Shown: piece by piece, positions 44,364 through 56,206 of the stretch | How positions within the stretch are numbered: the first letter of the stretch is position 1 | Layout of the letters: each line of letters starts with the position of its first letter | Assembly (NCBI GenBank): GCA_947184155.2 | Contig: CAMXCT020001513.1 | Span: 27,501-91,500, forward strand | DNA from: Cladocopium goreaui | Lineage: Eukaryota; Sar; Dinophyceae; Suessiales; Symbiodiniaceae | Reading direction: 5' to 3' | Length of the DNA: 64,000 nt | The notes under the pieces: model-generated | The model's database searches: none | Told to the model about the DNA's origin: nothing | What the model saw: only the letters and a program-made list of their open reading frames with translations | Made by a program: the position numbers and the translations under genes

Positions 44364-44492
44364 AATGTGAGGCCCCCAGTGATGTTAGTTGGTTTAGATT
44401 CGCCCCAGTAACCATAGTTATTTGCGTACCATAAACCATAGTTATTGGAGTTATGTTCACCAACTTAGCTATCGTCTTGGGGGCCTCACATT
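44364..44492. repeat. Family D-like inverted-repeat element
   Basis: AATGTGAGGCCCCCA at 44364 is the exact inverse of TGGGGGCCTCACATT at the right end. The interior has AACCATAGTTATTTGCG and ACCAACTTAGCTA, as in the other GGCCCCC elements. Confidence 0.9.
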
Positions 44493-44549
44493 CCTTGTTC
44501 CCCACCTGCCAGGTGAGGGTTGTTAGATTTTATGTCAGTTGCCTGCTCC

Positions 44550-45064
44550 TCCTCCTCTCGTCCTCTCGTCCTCTCCTCCTCTCCTCCTCCTCTCCTCCTC
44601 CTCTCCTCCTCCTCCTCCTCGTCGTCCTCCTCCTCGTCGTCCTCCTCGTCCTCCTCGTCCAACTGCGACCCGCGATCCACAGTGTTCTCTGCCGGACCTC
44701 AACCACGACCATCCACGTCAGTGTGCCCTGCCGGACCTCAACCACGACCATCCACGTCACCATCAACCATGACCATCCACGCCCAGTGTTCCCTGCCGGA
44801 CCTCAACCACGACCATCCACGCCCAGTGTTCCCTGCCGGACCTCAACCACGACCATCCACGCCCAGTGTTCCCTGCCGGACCTCAACCACGACCATCCCC
44901 GCCCAGTGTTCCCTGCCGGACCTCAACCGCGAGGATCCATGCCAAGTGTTCCCTGCCGGACCTCAACCGCGAGTATCCCCGCCCAGTGTTCCCTGCCGGA
45001 CCTCAACCACGACCATCCACGCCCAGTGTTCCCTGCCGGACCTCAACCGCGAGTATCCACGCCA
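44550..45064. repeat. CTCCT run and 40-bp tandem array
   Basis: A TCCTC-rich run (44550-44660) leads into units of 40 bp (GTTCCCTGCCGGACCTCAAC, CACGACCATCCACGCCCAGT) from about 44681, about ten copies. Because the unit has no stop in any plus frame and is not a multiple of three, the 375-, 197-, 77- and 71-codon frames are by-products. Confidence 0.95.
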
Positions 45065-45532
45065 AAAGATATGCCACATAGAGTGCCAGAAGATATGCCA
45101 GATAGAATGTTAGAAGATATGCCAGATAGAATGCCAGAAGGTATGCCAGATAGAATGCCAGATAGAATGTCAGCTAGAATGCCAGAAGATATGCCAGATA
45201 AAGTGCCAGAATGTTTGCCAGATAGAATGCCAGCAGATTTGCCAGATAATATGCCAGAAGATATGCTAGATAGAATGCCAGATGGAATGCCAGAAGATTT
45301 GCCAGATAATATGCCAGAAGATATGCCAGATAGAATGCCAGATGGAATGCCAGAAGATATGCCAGAACATATGCCAGAAGATATGCCAGAACATCTGCCA
45401 GAAGATATGCCAGAACATCTGCCAGAAGATATGCCAGGTAGAATGCCAGAAGATATGCCAGATAGAATGCCAGATCGAATGCCAGAAAATATGTCAGATA
45501 GAATGCCAGCAGATTTGCCAGTAACAAAATGT
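45065..45532. repeat. 12-bp array (GCCAGAAGATAT / GCCAGATAGAAT)
   Basis: Tandem 12-bp units with two alternating forms; related to the degenerate array at 13998-14300. Confidence 0.95.
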
Positions 45533-45897
45533 ATAAATGTCATGGTGGGGATCACACGAAGTAAAGTAATTTTTGTTTGAACGACATTTGAGTGCTGCTT
45601 GTACCCCATGGATCCAAACACTGTCCCAAAAAAAACTTCCTAAGAAGGTACGGCTGGATCCATAGGGAGACATCACTACATCACCATTTTCTTGCAATTC
45701 AGGCCCTTTACCAGTCATAAATGGTTATAAATGGGGTTCTCATTCCATAAATGGTGTTATTTTACTGACTTACAACTGGCATTTCGGGCCATAAATGTAT
45801 CAGTATCACCATGAAATCACCATCAAATCCCATTAAAATCCCCTGAGCTCCCCATGGATTTCCGAACAAATGCCACAGCAAAAACCGCCTCGTCAAC

Positions 45898-45965
45898 CTC
45901 CTTCCGAGCTCCTCTCGGAGCTGAGCCACGTCCTGGTTTTTCGCTTGTTCCCAGAGTTTGTAGAC
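45898..45965 (-). CDS. Internal exon, helical
   Basis: Acceptor CTGATTTACAG|G and donor AGGAG|GTTGAC bracket VYKLWEQAKNQDVAQLREEL then GRR. A strongly charged amphipathic helix, phase 0 at its start. Function unknown. Confidence 0.65.
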
Positions 45966-48761
45966 CTGTAAATCAGCTATTTATGTGATATTTATTGTTT
46001 GTTGGTTTATTACCTTTTTTATGTATTTCTGGGGGGCATGAAGATATAAACCTGATGTTGCTTGCTTATGATGTTTATTTAAACGGTGATGTAGACCTTT
46101 ATCAGTGATGTTATAAACCAACAAACATCATTAGAGTTATGGCCATGAAGAGTTATTTGTTATGATTTTAATGGCAATCACTGCAGTTGCTTTTGGCTTG
46201 TGAGCAAAATCAGATCTAGAGTTCTACACAAGCCAGTAGCATCACCAGTCACCAACAATTCCGCCAACCTACTTCACCAGTAGCAGTAGCAGTTATGGCC
46301 ATGCACTCTTATTTCATGGGTTTATAATAATATATATATATATACATATATATATACATATATATATATATATGCACATACATATATATATTAGAAATAT
46401 ATGTACTGTAAGCTTAATTATGATATTATGGAAATTATTTCTTCCCGTTTAGAACTGGTATTTTGGGCCATAACTGTAGCTGCCAGCTGAGAATCCGATG
46501 ATCACCTTTTTCGGTCACCTGATGGTCAGCTAATTTCATGGTCCAACTGGAGCTAGTGAAACTGGGGATGTCGTGGACTATGTGGATTTCAGGTGATACC
46601 AAGATGCTGGGATGCTGAAACACATCGAAATCAAATTCTAAACAGGGTACATGGGGGATAATTCCACGAAGCATCGCAGATAAGCAAGCATAGTTTGGAC
46701 ATGTCCAAGTCCTGGTTTATCAGCCTCATAATTAGGCTCTGTGGGTGGATCAAAACCTAATTTACCATATTTGGTCCTGGTTTATCATCCCAAAAAGTGA
46801 CTAAAAAGTGGCTGAAGGGACACATCGCAAAAAAAAAAGTATATCTATATGGGGATAGGTGAAAACATCTTAGAACCATAGATATTATTGTGTATATATA
46901 TGTATATATAAAACATACGTATATATACATATATATATATATGTAGTATGTATACAAAAAACATACGTACATATATATATGTATATTATGTATGTATATA
47001 AAACATACGTACATATATATATATATTATGTATGTGTATATATATATGTAATATTGTGGGGGAGATCAACACTGATTTACAACCTATTTTGTTTGGTCTT
47101 CACCAGGGTACCAAGATTCTAAGCCACAGCCTTACCTAGCGCAACATGACCAGCGATGGGGATGGCATCAGCAAATCCATCGTTTCTTCAGCAATCCTGC
47201 TGCAGATGTCTCTACTGCCGAGAAAAAGATGATGCCTTCCAGGCACAACTTCGTTTTTGAACCGCATCAACATAGGTATTAATCTACCATCAACCCATTC
47301 GTGAAATATTAGCTTGGAAACCAACTTAGTTATACTTAGCTAACAAAAGATCCTCCACTGTAGAGCACGATCCGCCAGCATCTTCATCATCGTCCCTCTG
47401 AACGCCTTCTAAACTCCCGGCCTTCTTCATCTTCTTCATCTTCTTCATCTTCATCATCGTTCATTTGGGGGGTTCTTAAAACTTACTGGTGCTTAGTAGG
47501 GAATGTATGGGAATGGGGGGAATGGGATGATTATTACCAGTGATTATGGATCATTCCCTCATTCCCTGCCAAGCACCAGTAAGAAAATGGTGGTACCCCA
47601 ACATGGGTGGTTTGTGATGGAATTGGTGTACTGCCTCGCCATGGACGATGACCGGCCGCCAGAGTTCTTCTCTAGATTGGTGAAAATTCTACATGTTTCC
47701 GAATGTTTGAATGTTTGATGGTTATATATCCACACTTCTGCTATGGTTTTACTCCATGTTCAACCCCAAAGCCAGCATTTTAATCCTTAGTTTCTATTCA
47801 TTTCTTATCTTTCCCCAGATTTCGAGACGATAAAATCCTAGTTCCAGCTGGGTCCAGGGAATCCGGAATGCCCAGCTCCTGATGATATCTTCCACCCATC
47901 GTCTTGCTCGCCTGCAGGGCTTCCAAGGACCCTGTCTTCGCTTAAAAAAAAACCGACGCAAATTGGTTTCCTGAACCCATATTCCATTAGGTTTCATGGT
48001 GAATGTGGATAACATTCACATGGCTTATTGGGTCCAATTTACAGAAATTCACTAGGCTAAAACACGTAAATGTAGATATCATACATGGCGGGTAAACCAA
48101 AAAATACAATTGGGAGGTGCAATGGTGTTGGCATACTATCAAATATTACCATTATCTGTCAGTTTGAGGACGTTGAGTTTGAGGACCTCGATTCTTGATG
48201 CAGTGGCCGTGATAAGCCGGCCCACATAGTACATGGAGTTTTGAATAGGAAAAAGAGCTTTCAATGTGTTTTTGAGGGTAGGAGAGTATAATTGCTGATA
48301 TATCTCCATGTCCTTTGGTTGCCAGTTATTTTCTCAGCAGAGTTGTGCAGTGTAACATCTCCATTTCTCACAAGCATACACATCTCATATCTGGCATGAA
48401 GGAATAGTTTTCATCTGGACACATGAGTTTCTCAACCTTTTCAACTGGAAACACCCCCTGGCATTTGTAAAATACACATGCTCACTATCTAGCAAGGTGC
48501 CTTATTGGAAGCTAGCTGGGGCTGGCAAACCGGTGCTCCCATGGCCCAACTAATTTACTCAACCTCGGGGAAATTTGAAATAGGCTGATTGACGTCTTTG
48601 ATCTATAAACTAAACCCTTGAAAGTGATAGTGCTTGAGGATGCATTTCTTGAGTTCTTGATTTATTTAAACAGTGGGTAGAGATAACAATATATATATAT
48701 ATTCACTTGGGCTATACCTTCAATATAACTGAGGTATATCGTATATTTATTAACCACTTAC
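45966..48761. other. Intron or spacer with repeats, two coding-like patches
   Basis: It contains TA-rich tracts (46330-46400, 46890-47050), a family E element (47482-47583) and a TTCATC-rich trinucleotide tract (47425-47460). The patch at 47135-47275 is open on both strands. At 47845-47945 the minus strand after AAGCGAAGACAG|G reads SLEALQASKTMGGRYHQELG, a possible exon of about 80 nt. Confidence 0.4.
47482..47583. repeat. Family E inverted-repeat element, intact
   Basis: CTTACTGGTGCTTAGTAGGG to GCCAAGCACCAGTAAG, inverted orientation relative to 4514-4614. AAAA flanks both sides. Confidence 0.9.
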
Positions 48762-48822
48762 CGGGATGCATGTCCGCCAACTCTGCCTCTCTTGCAGTGG
48801 AGGAGCACAGTGATGAGGTGGC
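48762..48822 (-). CDS. Internal exon, unknown function
   Basis: Acceptor GCATGGTCAG|G and the strongest donor in the window, CCCG|GTAAGT, bracket 61 nt. One frame reads ATSSLCSSTAREAELADMHP; another, HLITVLLHCKRGRVGGHAS, cannot be excluded. Function unknown. Confidence 0.6.
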
Positions 48823-49211
48823 CTGACCATGCTGGGCCGAAAAAAGAGAAAACACTGGATTGGATGTGTCATGTTTTATCCAATGTGGTACAAAACAAGT
48901 GGTTATTATATTGTGATAAAACAAAACTATCAATATGATATATATTTTGACTGATATATATATATATATATATATTATGTTTATATAAATCGGTTTCTGA
49001 ACAATCCTTGCGTTTTCCATTTGTTTCAGAAGTTTGGGTGTAATTCAATATTTTGGTTCGGCAAAAACCCGGGGGAAGTGAAGTTTGGGATATGTTTTTT
49101 GTCCTGACAAACCCTTCTGCCCTGAACACTCCACGGTGGAATCAAAATAAATCTCCAATATCGACAGCTTCCAAGACATTGAGTCTCAAAATGTGACTAT
49201 CGGGAAAAACC

Positions 49212-49532
49212 ATGAAAAAAACAATGGTTGTTTACGGGAAAATCTACAGCAAAATCCCAGTTATTACCCCAATTACCTACAGAGTCTCCCTCAAACCTGG
49301 GGAAAATGGACGGTTTCATATTATGCTAAACGAATTGACTATAGCCGGTTTCAGGGTCGATTCATTTTCTTGGCCAAACATTGTGCAGTTGGGATCGACA
49401 GTAACGACCTACAGAGTATGCATTGCCAGGATGGCCTTCAATATCTTCAATCACATGCACACCTATGGGTTCCAGGGTTCCACATGTTCTGATCTTGGTA
49501 GCATCCAAATCTTTGTTGCAACATATGGGTGA
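49212..49532 (+). other. Unassigned 106-codon open frame
   Basis: The plus strand reads MVVYGKIYSKIPVITPITYR, later FHIMLNELTIAGFRVDSFSW, to a stop; a second plus frame overlaps it for 99 codons. Protein-like hydrophobic patterning without a recognised family, start context or splice site. Confidence 0.25.
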
Positions 49533-49722
49533 TCATACCAGGTTTTTTTCCAGTGAAGTCCCTGATGTGGCCTGGTCATATCTCGGTTCAAATTGTGGCC
49601 CCAAATTGTGATGGGATAGTGTAGATGACTACAGTGTTGGATATGTTCCTGCTTCCACTCCCCTGTTCATGGTTGAGACCTTACATTCCAGATAGTTCTA
49701 TGTATCACTCAACACTATCACA

Positions 49723-49809
49723 CAGTTATGGCCGTCTATTAGTTATAACTGGTTATAAATAGGATTATAAATTCTATAAATACTTAGAACTGGTAAAGGG
49801 CCATAACTG
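49723..49809. repeat. Family C inverted-repeat element
   Basis: CAGTTATGGCCGTCTATTAG to GTAAAGGGCCATAACTG. Confidence 0.85.
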
Positions 49810-50104
49810 CACCACTGGACTCAAATGAACAATCACCAACCCAACTTTAGATGCCCTGCAATCCAATCGGTTTTCCCAAATATCCATTCCTGTTGCTAGT
49901 CATATCCCTATTTTCCTGCATTATTGGTGGTCAATAGTTTAGGTGTCAATATCCCATTTTTCACCAAATTATCCAAAGTTAAGTCCCTCAATATTTACCC
50001 TATAAATCACCATGTAAGTGTTGTGAAAATACCCTCCGGTAAATTAACATAGACCCCGTCAGGGCTTGGAAGATTAGTTTCCACTCAAAATTGGTCATTT
50101 TCAG

Positions 50105-50203
50105 CTGGTTGGTGGTTTCAACCCTCTGAAAAATATGAGTCAGTTGGGATGATGGCATTCCCAACTGAATGGAAATGATAAAAATCTTCCAAACCACCAA
50201 TCA
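50105..50203. repeat. Family B inverted-repeat element
   Basis: CTGGTTGGTGGTTTCAACCC to CCAAACCACCAATCAC; followed at 50232-50291 by a right-half fragment of the other B sub-type. Confidence 0.8.
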
Positions 50204-50510
50204 CATATATATATATATATTTATGTAGATTAATCAGAAGGATTATCCCATATATGATGGAAAATAAAAAATGTTTGAAACCACCAACCTGAATTATGGA
50301 AAACATATTGAACAATTCATACTTGAAAACTATCATTTATCATTACCAAAAAATCATTTGTGAAATATTTCCATGTGTTAGTTTTCCATTTTATGTTTGA
50401 GGCTACAGGATATTATAACACATTGAACTGGTTATAAATAGAATTATAAATTCTATAAATACTGGATTTTATATTTGTTGAGGCTACCTGTTTCACATTG
50501 AAGACATCCC

Positions 50511-50613
50511 TTTGGCGTTTCCCCCCGTGGCCTGTGCACAGGCTTCAATGGCCTCAGCCAATGCCTGGCGCGACTGGCGCGATGGCATGGACGACATGGG
50601 ACTAGCGTCGGAA
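50511..50613 (-). CDS. Internal exon, helical
   Basis: Acceptor GGTTTTCCAG is followed by SDASPMSSMPSRQSRQALAE then AIEACAQATGGNAKG. The 3' edge is uncertain: a GC donor (CAG|GCCACG) lies inside. A serine-rich stretch precedes an alanine-rich helix. No family recognised. Confidence 0.55.
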
Positions 50614-50689
50614 CTGGAAAACCATGGGGTTTAAAGTAATAATGACGGTGAAATGTATATATATATATATATATACACATATATATATA

Positions 50690-51305
50690 TACGCATAGAG
50701 TTGGATAGAGTTGACAAGACTTAGAGAGTTAGGTTAGAGTTAGATTAGAGTTAGATAATAGTTAGATAGTAGTTAGATAAGAAATAGAAAAAAGTTAGAC
50801 AAGAGTTAGCAAAAGAGTTGGATAGAGTCAAATTAGAGTTAGATAAGCAATAGAAAAGCAATAGATAAGAGTAAGATAAGAGGTAGATAAGAGTTGGATA
50901 GAGATAGATTAGGGTTAGTTTAGAGCTAGATTAGAGTTAGAGCTAGACATAGATTAGAGTTAGATTAGAACCAGCTTAGAGTTAGATAAGAGTTCGAAAG
51001 AGTTAGATAAGAGTTAGATAGTTAGATTCGAGTTAGATTAAAGCTAGATTAGAATGAGATAGAGCTAGGCAGAGCTAGAACATTTAGAATAAACTTAAAT
51101 AAACTCAGATAGAGCTAGATAGAGTTAATACAAATTTGATACAGTTAGAAAGAATTAGAAGTAATTAGATAGGGTGAAATAAAGTTAGAGAGAGACAGAT
51201 AGAGATAGATATAGAGTTATTTTGGTTAGAATTAGATTCGAATTAGATAAGAGTTAGATAAGAGCTAGATAAGAGTTAGATAGAGTTAGGTAGAATTAGA
51301 TAGAA
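50690..51305. repeat. Degenerate AGAGTTAGATA array
   Basis: Irregular 10-13-bp units such as AGAGTTAGATAAG and AGAGCTAGATT run for about 600 nt. The array resumes for about 15 nt (ATAGAGTTAGATCC) after 54421, so the element at 51306-54423 was inserted into it. Confidence 0.9.
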
Positions 51306-51689
51306 CTATACTGACGGACACCGAGTTAGAACCTCAATTTTTTTCCAAAGATGGGGTCGACTCACAGTTAGAACCCAAAAATCATCCACACTTAGAACCT
51401 TGGTTTGCAAAAGGTTCTAACTCAGGGGGTAACACCAACCAACTATGAGAACCGCATCATTTTCCTGCACGCATCAAATCTTGTCATTTCAACTTGGCCG
51501 CTCTGTTGTGGCAATGCTTGCAAACTCTAATCTCCATTCACTTTGGACAAAATGCTCAGCGTGAGATTCAAAAAAATGGAAACATCAAATTGTATGTCCT
51601 AAACTAAATTTAACACACACATATATATAAATAAATAAATAATTTACAGATAGGTTGTTGGATAGATAAAGAGATTTGTCCCGACCCAT

Positions 51690-54290
51690 GGTCCTGGCCA
51701 GAGGTTCTTGGTGTGAGCACTTAAAAGGGGCGCGCACACACACACACGCACATGTGAGTTTGCTCAACACTGGTTCATATACTGAACTATCTATGATACG
51801 GTTTGCTGTATACTTGTGAATATATGTAAAAAGGTTCTAAGTGTGAGCACGCGCAAGGGCACAGACATATGTGAGTTTGCACAACATGGGTTCATATACA
51901 AGACTATCCGTGATATGATATATGTATACTTGTGAGCATGTGTGTGTGTGTATGCAAAGAGGCTCTAAGTGTGAGCACTCGCAAGGGCACAAACATATGT
52001 GAGTTGGCACAACAAGGGTTCATATACAAAACTAATCATGATACGAAATATGTATAGTAGTACTTGTCAATATATGTATACAAAGAGGTTCTAAGTGTGA
52101 GCACCCGCAATGGCACGTACAAGTGTGAGATTGCACAGCACGGGTTGATATACAGACATATCTGTGATGGAATATAAGTATACTTGTGACATATGTATGT
52201 ATGCAAAGAGGTTCTGAGTGTGAGCACGGGCAAGGGCACAGACATATGTGAGTTCGCACAACATGGGCTCATATACAAATGAATCTGTGATGTGATTTAT
52301 GTAGTCTTGTAAGTACATGCATGTATACAAAGAGGTTCTCAGTGTGAGCACTCGCAAGGGCACAAACAAGTGTGAGAGTGCACAGCACGGGTTGATATAC
52401 CAACGTATCCGTTAAATGATTCTTGATATATGTATACTTGTGAGTATATTTATGTATACAATGGCGTTCTAGGTGTGAGCACTCGCAAGGGTGCAAACAT
52501 ATGTCAGCTTGCACAACATGGGTTCATATACAAAAGTATCTGTGATGGAATATATGTATACTTGTGAGCACATGTATGTATGCAAAGAGGTTCTAAGTGC
52601 GAGCACTCGCAGGGGCACAGACATATGTGAGTTCGCACAACATGGGTTCACATATAAAAGTATTTGTGATATGATATATGTATACTTCTGAGTATATGCA
52701 TGTATACAAAGAGGTTCTAACTGTGAGCACTCGCAAGGGCACAAACATATGTGAGTTCGCACAACGTGGGTTCACATATAAAAGTATTTGTGATATGATA
52801 TATGTATATTTCTGAGTATATGCACGTATACAATGAGGTTCTAACTCTGAGCACTCGCAAGGGCACAGACATATGTGAGTTCGCACAACATGGGTTCACA
52901 TATAAAAGTACCTGTAATATAAAATATGTATATTTGTGACTATATCTATGTATACAAAGAGGTTCTAACTGTGAGCACTCGCAAGGGCGCAGACATATGT
53001 GAGTTCGCACAACATGGGTTCACATATAAAAGTATTTGTGATATGATATATGTATATTTCTGAGTATATGCATGTATACAATGAGGTTCTAACTGTGAGC
53101 ACTCGCAAGGGCACAGACATATGTGAGTCCGCACAACATGGGTTTACATATAAAAGTATTTGTGATATGATATATGTATATTTCTGAGTATATGCATGTA
53201 TACAATGAGGTTCTAACTCTGAGCACTCGCAAGGGCACAGACATATGTGAGTTCGCACAACATGGGTTCACATATAAAAGTATCTGTAATATAAAATATG
53301 TATATTTGAGACTATATCTATGTATACAAAGAGGTTCTAACTGTGAGCACTCGCAAGGGCGCAGACATATGTGAGTTCGCACAACATGGGTTCACATATA
53401 AAAGTATTTGTGATATGATATATGTATATATATTTCTGAGTATATGCATGTATACAATGAGGTTCTAACTGTGAGCACTCACAAGGGCACAGACATATGT
53501 GAGTTCGCACTGTTCGCACAACACGGAGTCATACACAAAAGTATCTGTAATATGAAAAATGTATATTTGTGAGCATATGTATGTATTCAAAGAGGTTCTA
53601 ACTGTGAGCACTCGCAAGGGCACAGACATATGTGAGTTCGCACAACACGGAGTCATACACAAAAGTATTTGCAATATGAAATATGTATATTTGTGAGTAT
53701 ATCTATATATGTATACAAAGAGGTTCTAAGTGTGAGCACTCGCCTCAAAGTGTGCACTGGCAAGGGCAGAGACATATGTGATTTGGCACAACTTGAGTTC
53801 ATATACAAAAGTATTTATCATACGATATGATATATGTATACTTGTGGATATATGTATGCCTGGAGAACCAAAACCCTAAGAATTCTTCGGGTCAACGCAA
53901 GAACCTGAGGTATTTCGGAAAAAATAAGAAAACATCGGTTTTCGATTGAAGACCTCGGGTATTGATTTTGAACCCGTACTTAACCCGTACCTAACCCGTA
54001 CCTAACCCGTACTTTCAAAATGGGTTTAAATACCCCGGGTTTTGTCAGAAAAGCTCAGGTATTTTTCAAACCCTAAGATTTCTGCGGGTTTTGGTTTTCA
54101 AGGTGTATACAAAGAGGTTCTAAGTGTGTGGGTTCGCGAGGGCAGAGACATATGTGAGTTTGCACAACATCGGTTCATATACAAGAGTAGCGATAATATT
54201 ATACATGATTATACAAGTATACTTGTGAATATATGTATGCTTACAAGGGGTTCTAACTGTGAGTGTTTACAAGGGCAGGAGCATATGTGG
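51690..54290. repeat. 124-bp satellite array
   Basis: About eighteen units of ~124 bp share AGAGGTTCTAACTGTGAGCA, CTCGCAAGGGCACAGACATA and GTGAGTTCGCACAACATGGG. Left-hand units are more diverged than the central ones (52.5-53.5 kb). Repeating minus frames of 92-97 codons spaced by 124 bp are a consequence. Confidence 0.95.
53861..54102. mobile_element. Nested inverted-repeat element in the satellite
   Basis: TGGAGAACCAAAACCCTAAG at 53861 is matched inversely by CTGCGGGTTTTGGTTTTCAA at the right end. The interior has three ACCCGTACCTA units. The satellite phase continues on either side (GTATGC / GTATAC), indicating insertion into one unit. Confidence 0.7.
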
Positions 54291-54423
54291 TATATGAAAT
54301 GTGGTGTTCTAACTGCGGTTAATTTTAGCGCTTCTAACTCATATGAGTAAGAACCCGGCCAGATGTACGAAGTCCGTTTTTTTTTTTCCAAAATAGGTTC
54401 TAATTCGGTGTCCGTCACTATAG

Positions 54424-55342
54424 ATAGAGTTAGATCCATAGAAAGCACATTTTATATAGATTAGGATATGAGTTGAAATTATTTGATATGATTAGATGAA
54501 ACAAGCAAATGGATCCAGGCAGCCAACAACATAGATATAAATACACACCAACAATGAGGATATAAAATGATATAACTTTGAACAACTTCATGGGAATTTA
54601 ACCGCCGAACATAGGGATTGAGGTGTGATTTATGATAAGTAAGCTGGTTTACAGTTTAGCTTAATTGGTGGGTTTACACAGATTTTTGGCATGTTTATGC
54701 AAATGTACCTACAAACCATGTTGCAATGGTGATTGCAATGGGATATATATAACCGATGATAACAAACAACATTATATCACCAACAATGTGGTAATACCCT
54801 GTTATGAATGTTCAATCCCGAAAAAATGAAACTGTACAAGGTGGTGCACCGATTAACTGCTAAGTTTGTTTAGTTCACTAATACAACTACTAGGGTTCAT
54901 GTTATTTCTACAGTACCTAGACCCGCTATGGGTAATTTGGTTTCCATTTACAGTACATTGAAAGATGGGTGTCACACCAGCGGTTTGGGGGTTTGGGGGT
55001 TTGGGGTATAGGTTGGTTAGGTAATTAAAGTTGATGGCACACTATCTATACAGTAGTTGGATGGCTTCATTGCCCAATCTCTAACCGGGGAGTCCATCTT
55101 TCGAGGTCCAATCGAAAACAATCCTGAACATGGTATTTTCCTAAAAAGGCGAACCAAGGTATCACCCAAGTTGTTATTGAAAGCCCGTGGTTTGTAGATT
55201 CGCATTTTCTTTAGAGCCACCCAACTGCATAGAACAGTTCACAAGGATATTAGATTGTGAAGTAAACATCATAATCATATCTACTCCAACATCCCGAGGA
55301 TGGCATGATCAAATGTGAATGATATGATGCCATTCACTAGTC
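54424..55342. other. AT-rich spacer
   Basis: Contains a degenerate GGTGGTGCACC element (about 54838-54975), with GTTTGGGGGTTTGGGG just after. No exon identified. Confidence 0.4.
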
Positions 55343-55590
55343 TCTGTCTCGTCGACCAGAAGAGCTGGCACTGTTCTGGACGAGGTCGACATTGATCTGA
55401 GGCTTGAGCCAACTCTGCTAAAGTAGTGGGATGCTCCTTTTTCACCGGCGAGGTCGCCATCTCGGACAACTGGAGCAAGTTTTCAGTTTGAAGACCGAGT
55501 GGCCGGTATCTGCCGGTGCTGCTTTGGTGCGCTCGCACTGTTGGCAGCGTTGCAACTTCTAGATGCAAAATCTGACTCAAGGCCAACATC
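55343..55590 (-). CDS. Coding-like block, minus strand
   Basis: The minus strand is open for 157 codons and is GC-richer over this part, reading LQTENLLQLSEMATSPVKKE then HPTTLAELAQASDQCRPRPE. An ATG (MATSPVKKEHPTTLAE) within could be a start. Internal AG and GT sites allow two exons. No family recognised. Confidence 0.4.
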
Positions 55591-56002
55591 AAGAGTTTTT
55601 CACCCAAATATTCATGATCACTACTAGTGTTGTTTGAAGTTGCGAAAACATAAGTCCAATATATTCCAACACATGAACACTGCAATGCAGATGGGTGAAC
55701 AGGTGCTGTTCTTATGTTAAATGAAACGGGGCATAATTTAAGGCAAGCAAGCAACAGATCTGGACTGTGGTCATGCTACACTCCCACGTCCTGGTTTAAT
55801 GGTGGCGCCAAAGTATCCTCCGAAGCGATGACTTTGGCTTTGAACCAAAGATCCACAGGATAGAAGTGTAAATTCCTCTTGTTTAAAATATGTTTTGGGT
55901 ATATCCCATTACATAGCCCTTACATAAGCCTTATATATGGTAGGTACCTCCAATCAATCGCTTCCTGTTGCATGGCCATTGACACACCACCGTTTTTCCT
56001 GC

Positions 56003-56047
56003 CTGATCCGTCCTGAGGTCAACCTTCTCCTGCGAGCTGAGCCAGCC
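56003..56047 (-). CDS. Short internal exon
   Basis: After CAGGGCCCCAG|G, 15 codons read GWLSSQEKVDLRTDQ to a possible GC donor (CAG|GCAGGA). Phase 0 at both ends, matching the end of the exon at 56673. Confidence 0.5.
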
Positions 56048-56106
56048 CTGGGGCCCTGGGTAAACCTACCATTTGGAGATGTTTTCTGTCACACCCATAT
56101 GGCAGT

Positions 56107-56206
56107 GGGTCAAAACCTTGTACCCCTGGTGAACATCAAAATAGCTGGTAAATGGATGTTCATCCCTCTAAAAATGGTATTAATAGGTATTGATTCACAC
56201 CCATAT
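56107..56206. repeat. Dispersed ~98-bp repeat, copy 2
   Basis: Partner of 43169-43267, same orientation, only a few base changes. Confidence 0.85.

Larger units (their letters stand above)
51306..54423. mobile_element. TIR-bounded element carrying a 124-bp satellite
   Basis: CTATACTGACGGACACCGAG at 51306 is matched at 54423 by the inverse of CTATAGTGACGGACACCGAA; the similarity runs on through TTAGAACCT. TA flanks allow a Tc1/mariner-like TA target site. The interior is satellite plus a nested element and shows no transposase frame, so it would be non-autonomous. The surrounding AGTTAGATA array is interrupted precisely by it. Confidence 0.8.

Noticed and set aside
44453..45621. 375-codon plus frame and 192-codon minus frame as genes
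   Set aside because: Both are created by the 40-bp and 12-bp arrays; every frame is open, and there is no leader, splice or domain evidence.
48762..48822. Phosphatase loop in the alternative frame (HCKRGRVGG)
   Set aside because: The arginine needed six residues after the cysteine is absent (a glycine is there).
52036..53674. Family of 60-97-codon minus frames
   Set aside because: They recur at exactly the 124-bp satellite period and translate the satellite.
51690..54290. CRISPR-like array
   Set aside because: The 124-bp units are contiguous satellite repeats without unique spacers, in a eukaryotic genome.
55390..55405. Second spliced-leader relic (TTGGCTCAAG on minus)
   Set aside because: Only the last 10 nt match and upstream bases differ; it lies within an open frame (AELAQAS), so chance is likely.
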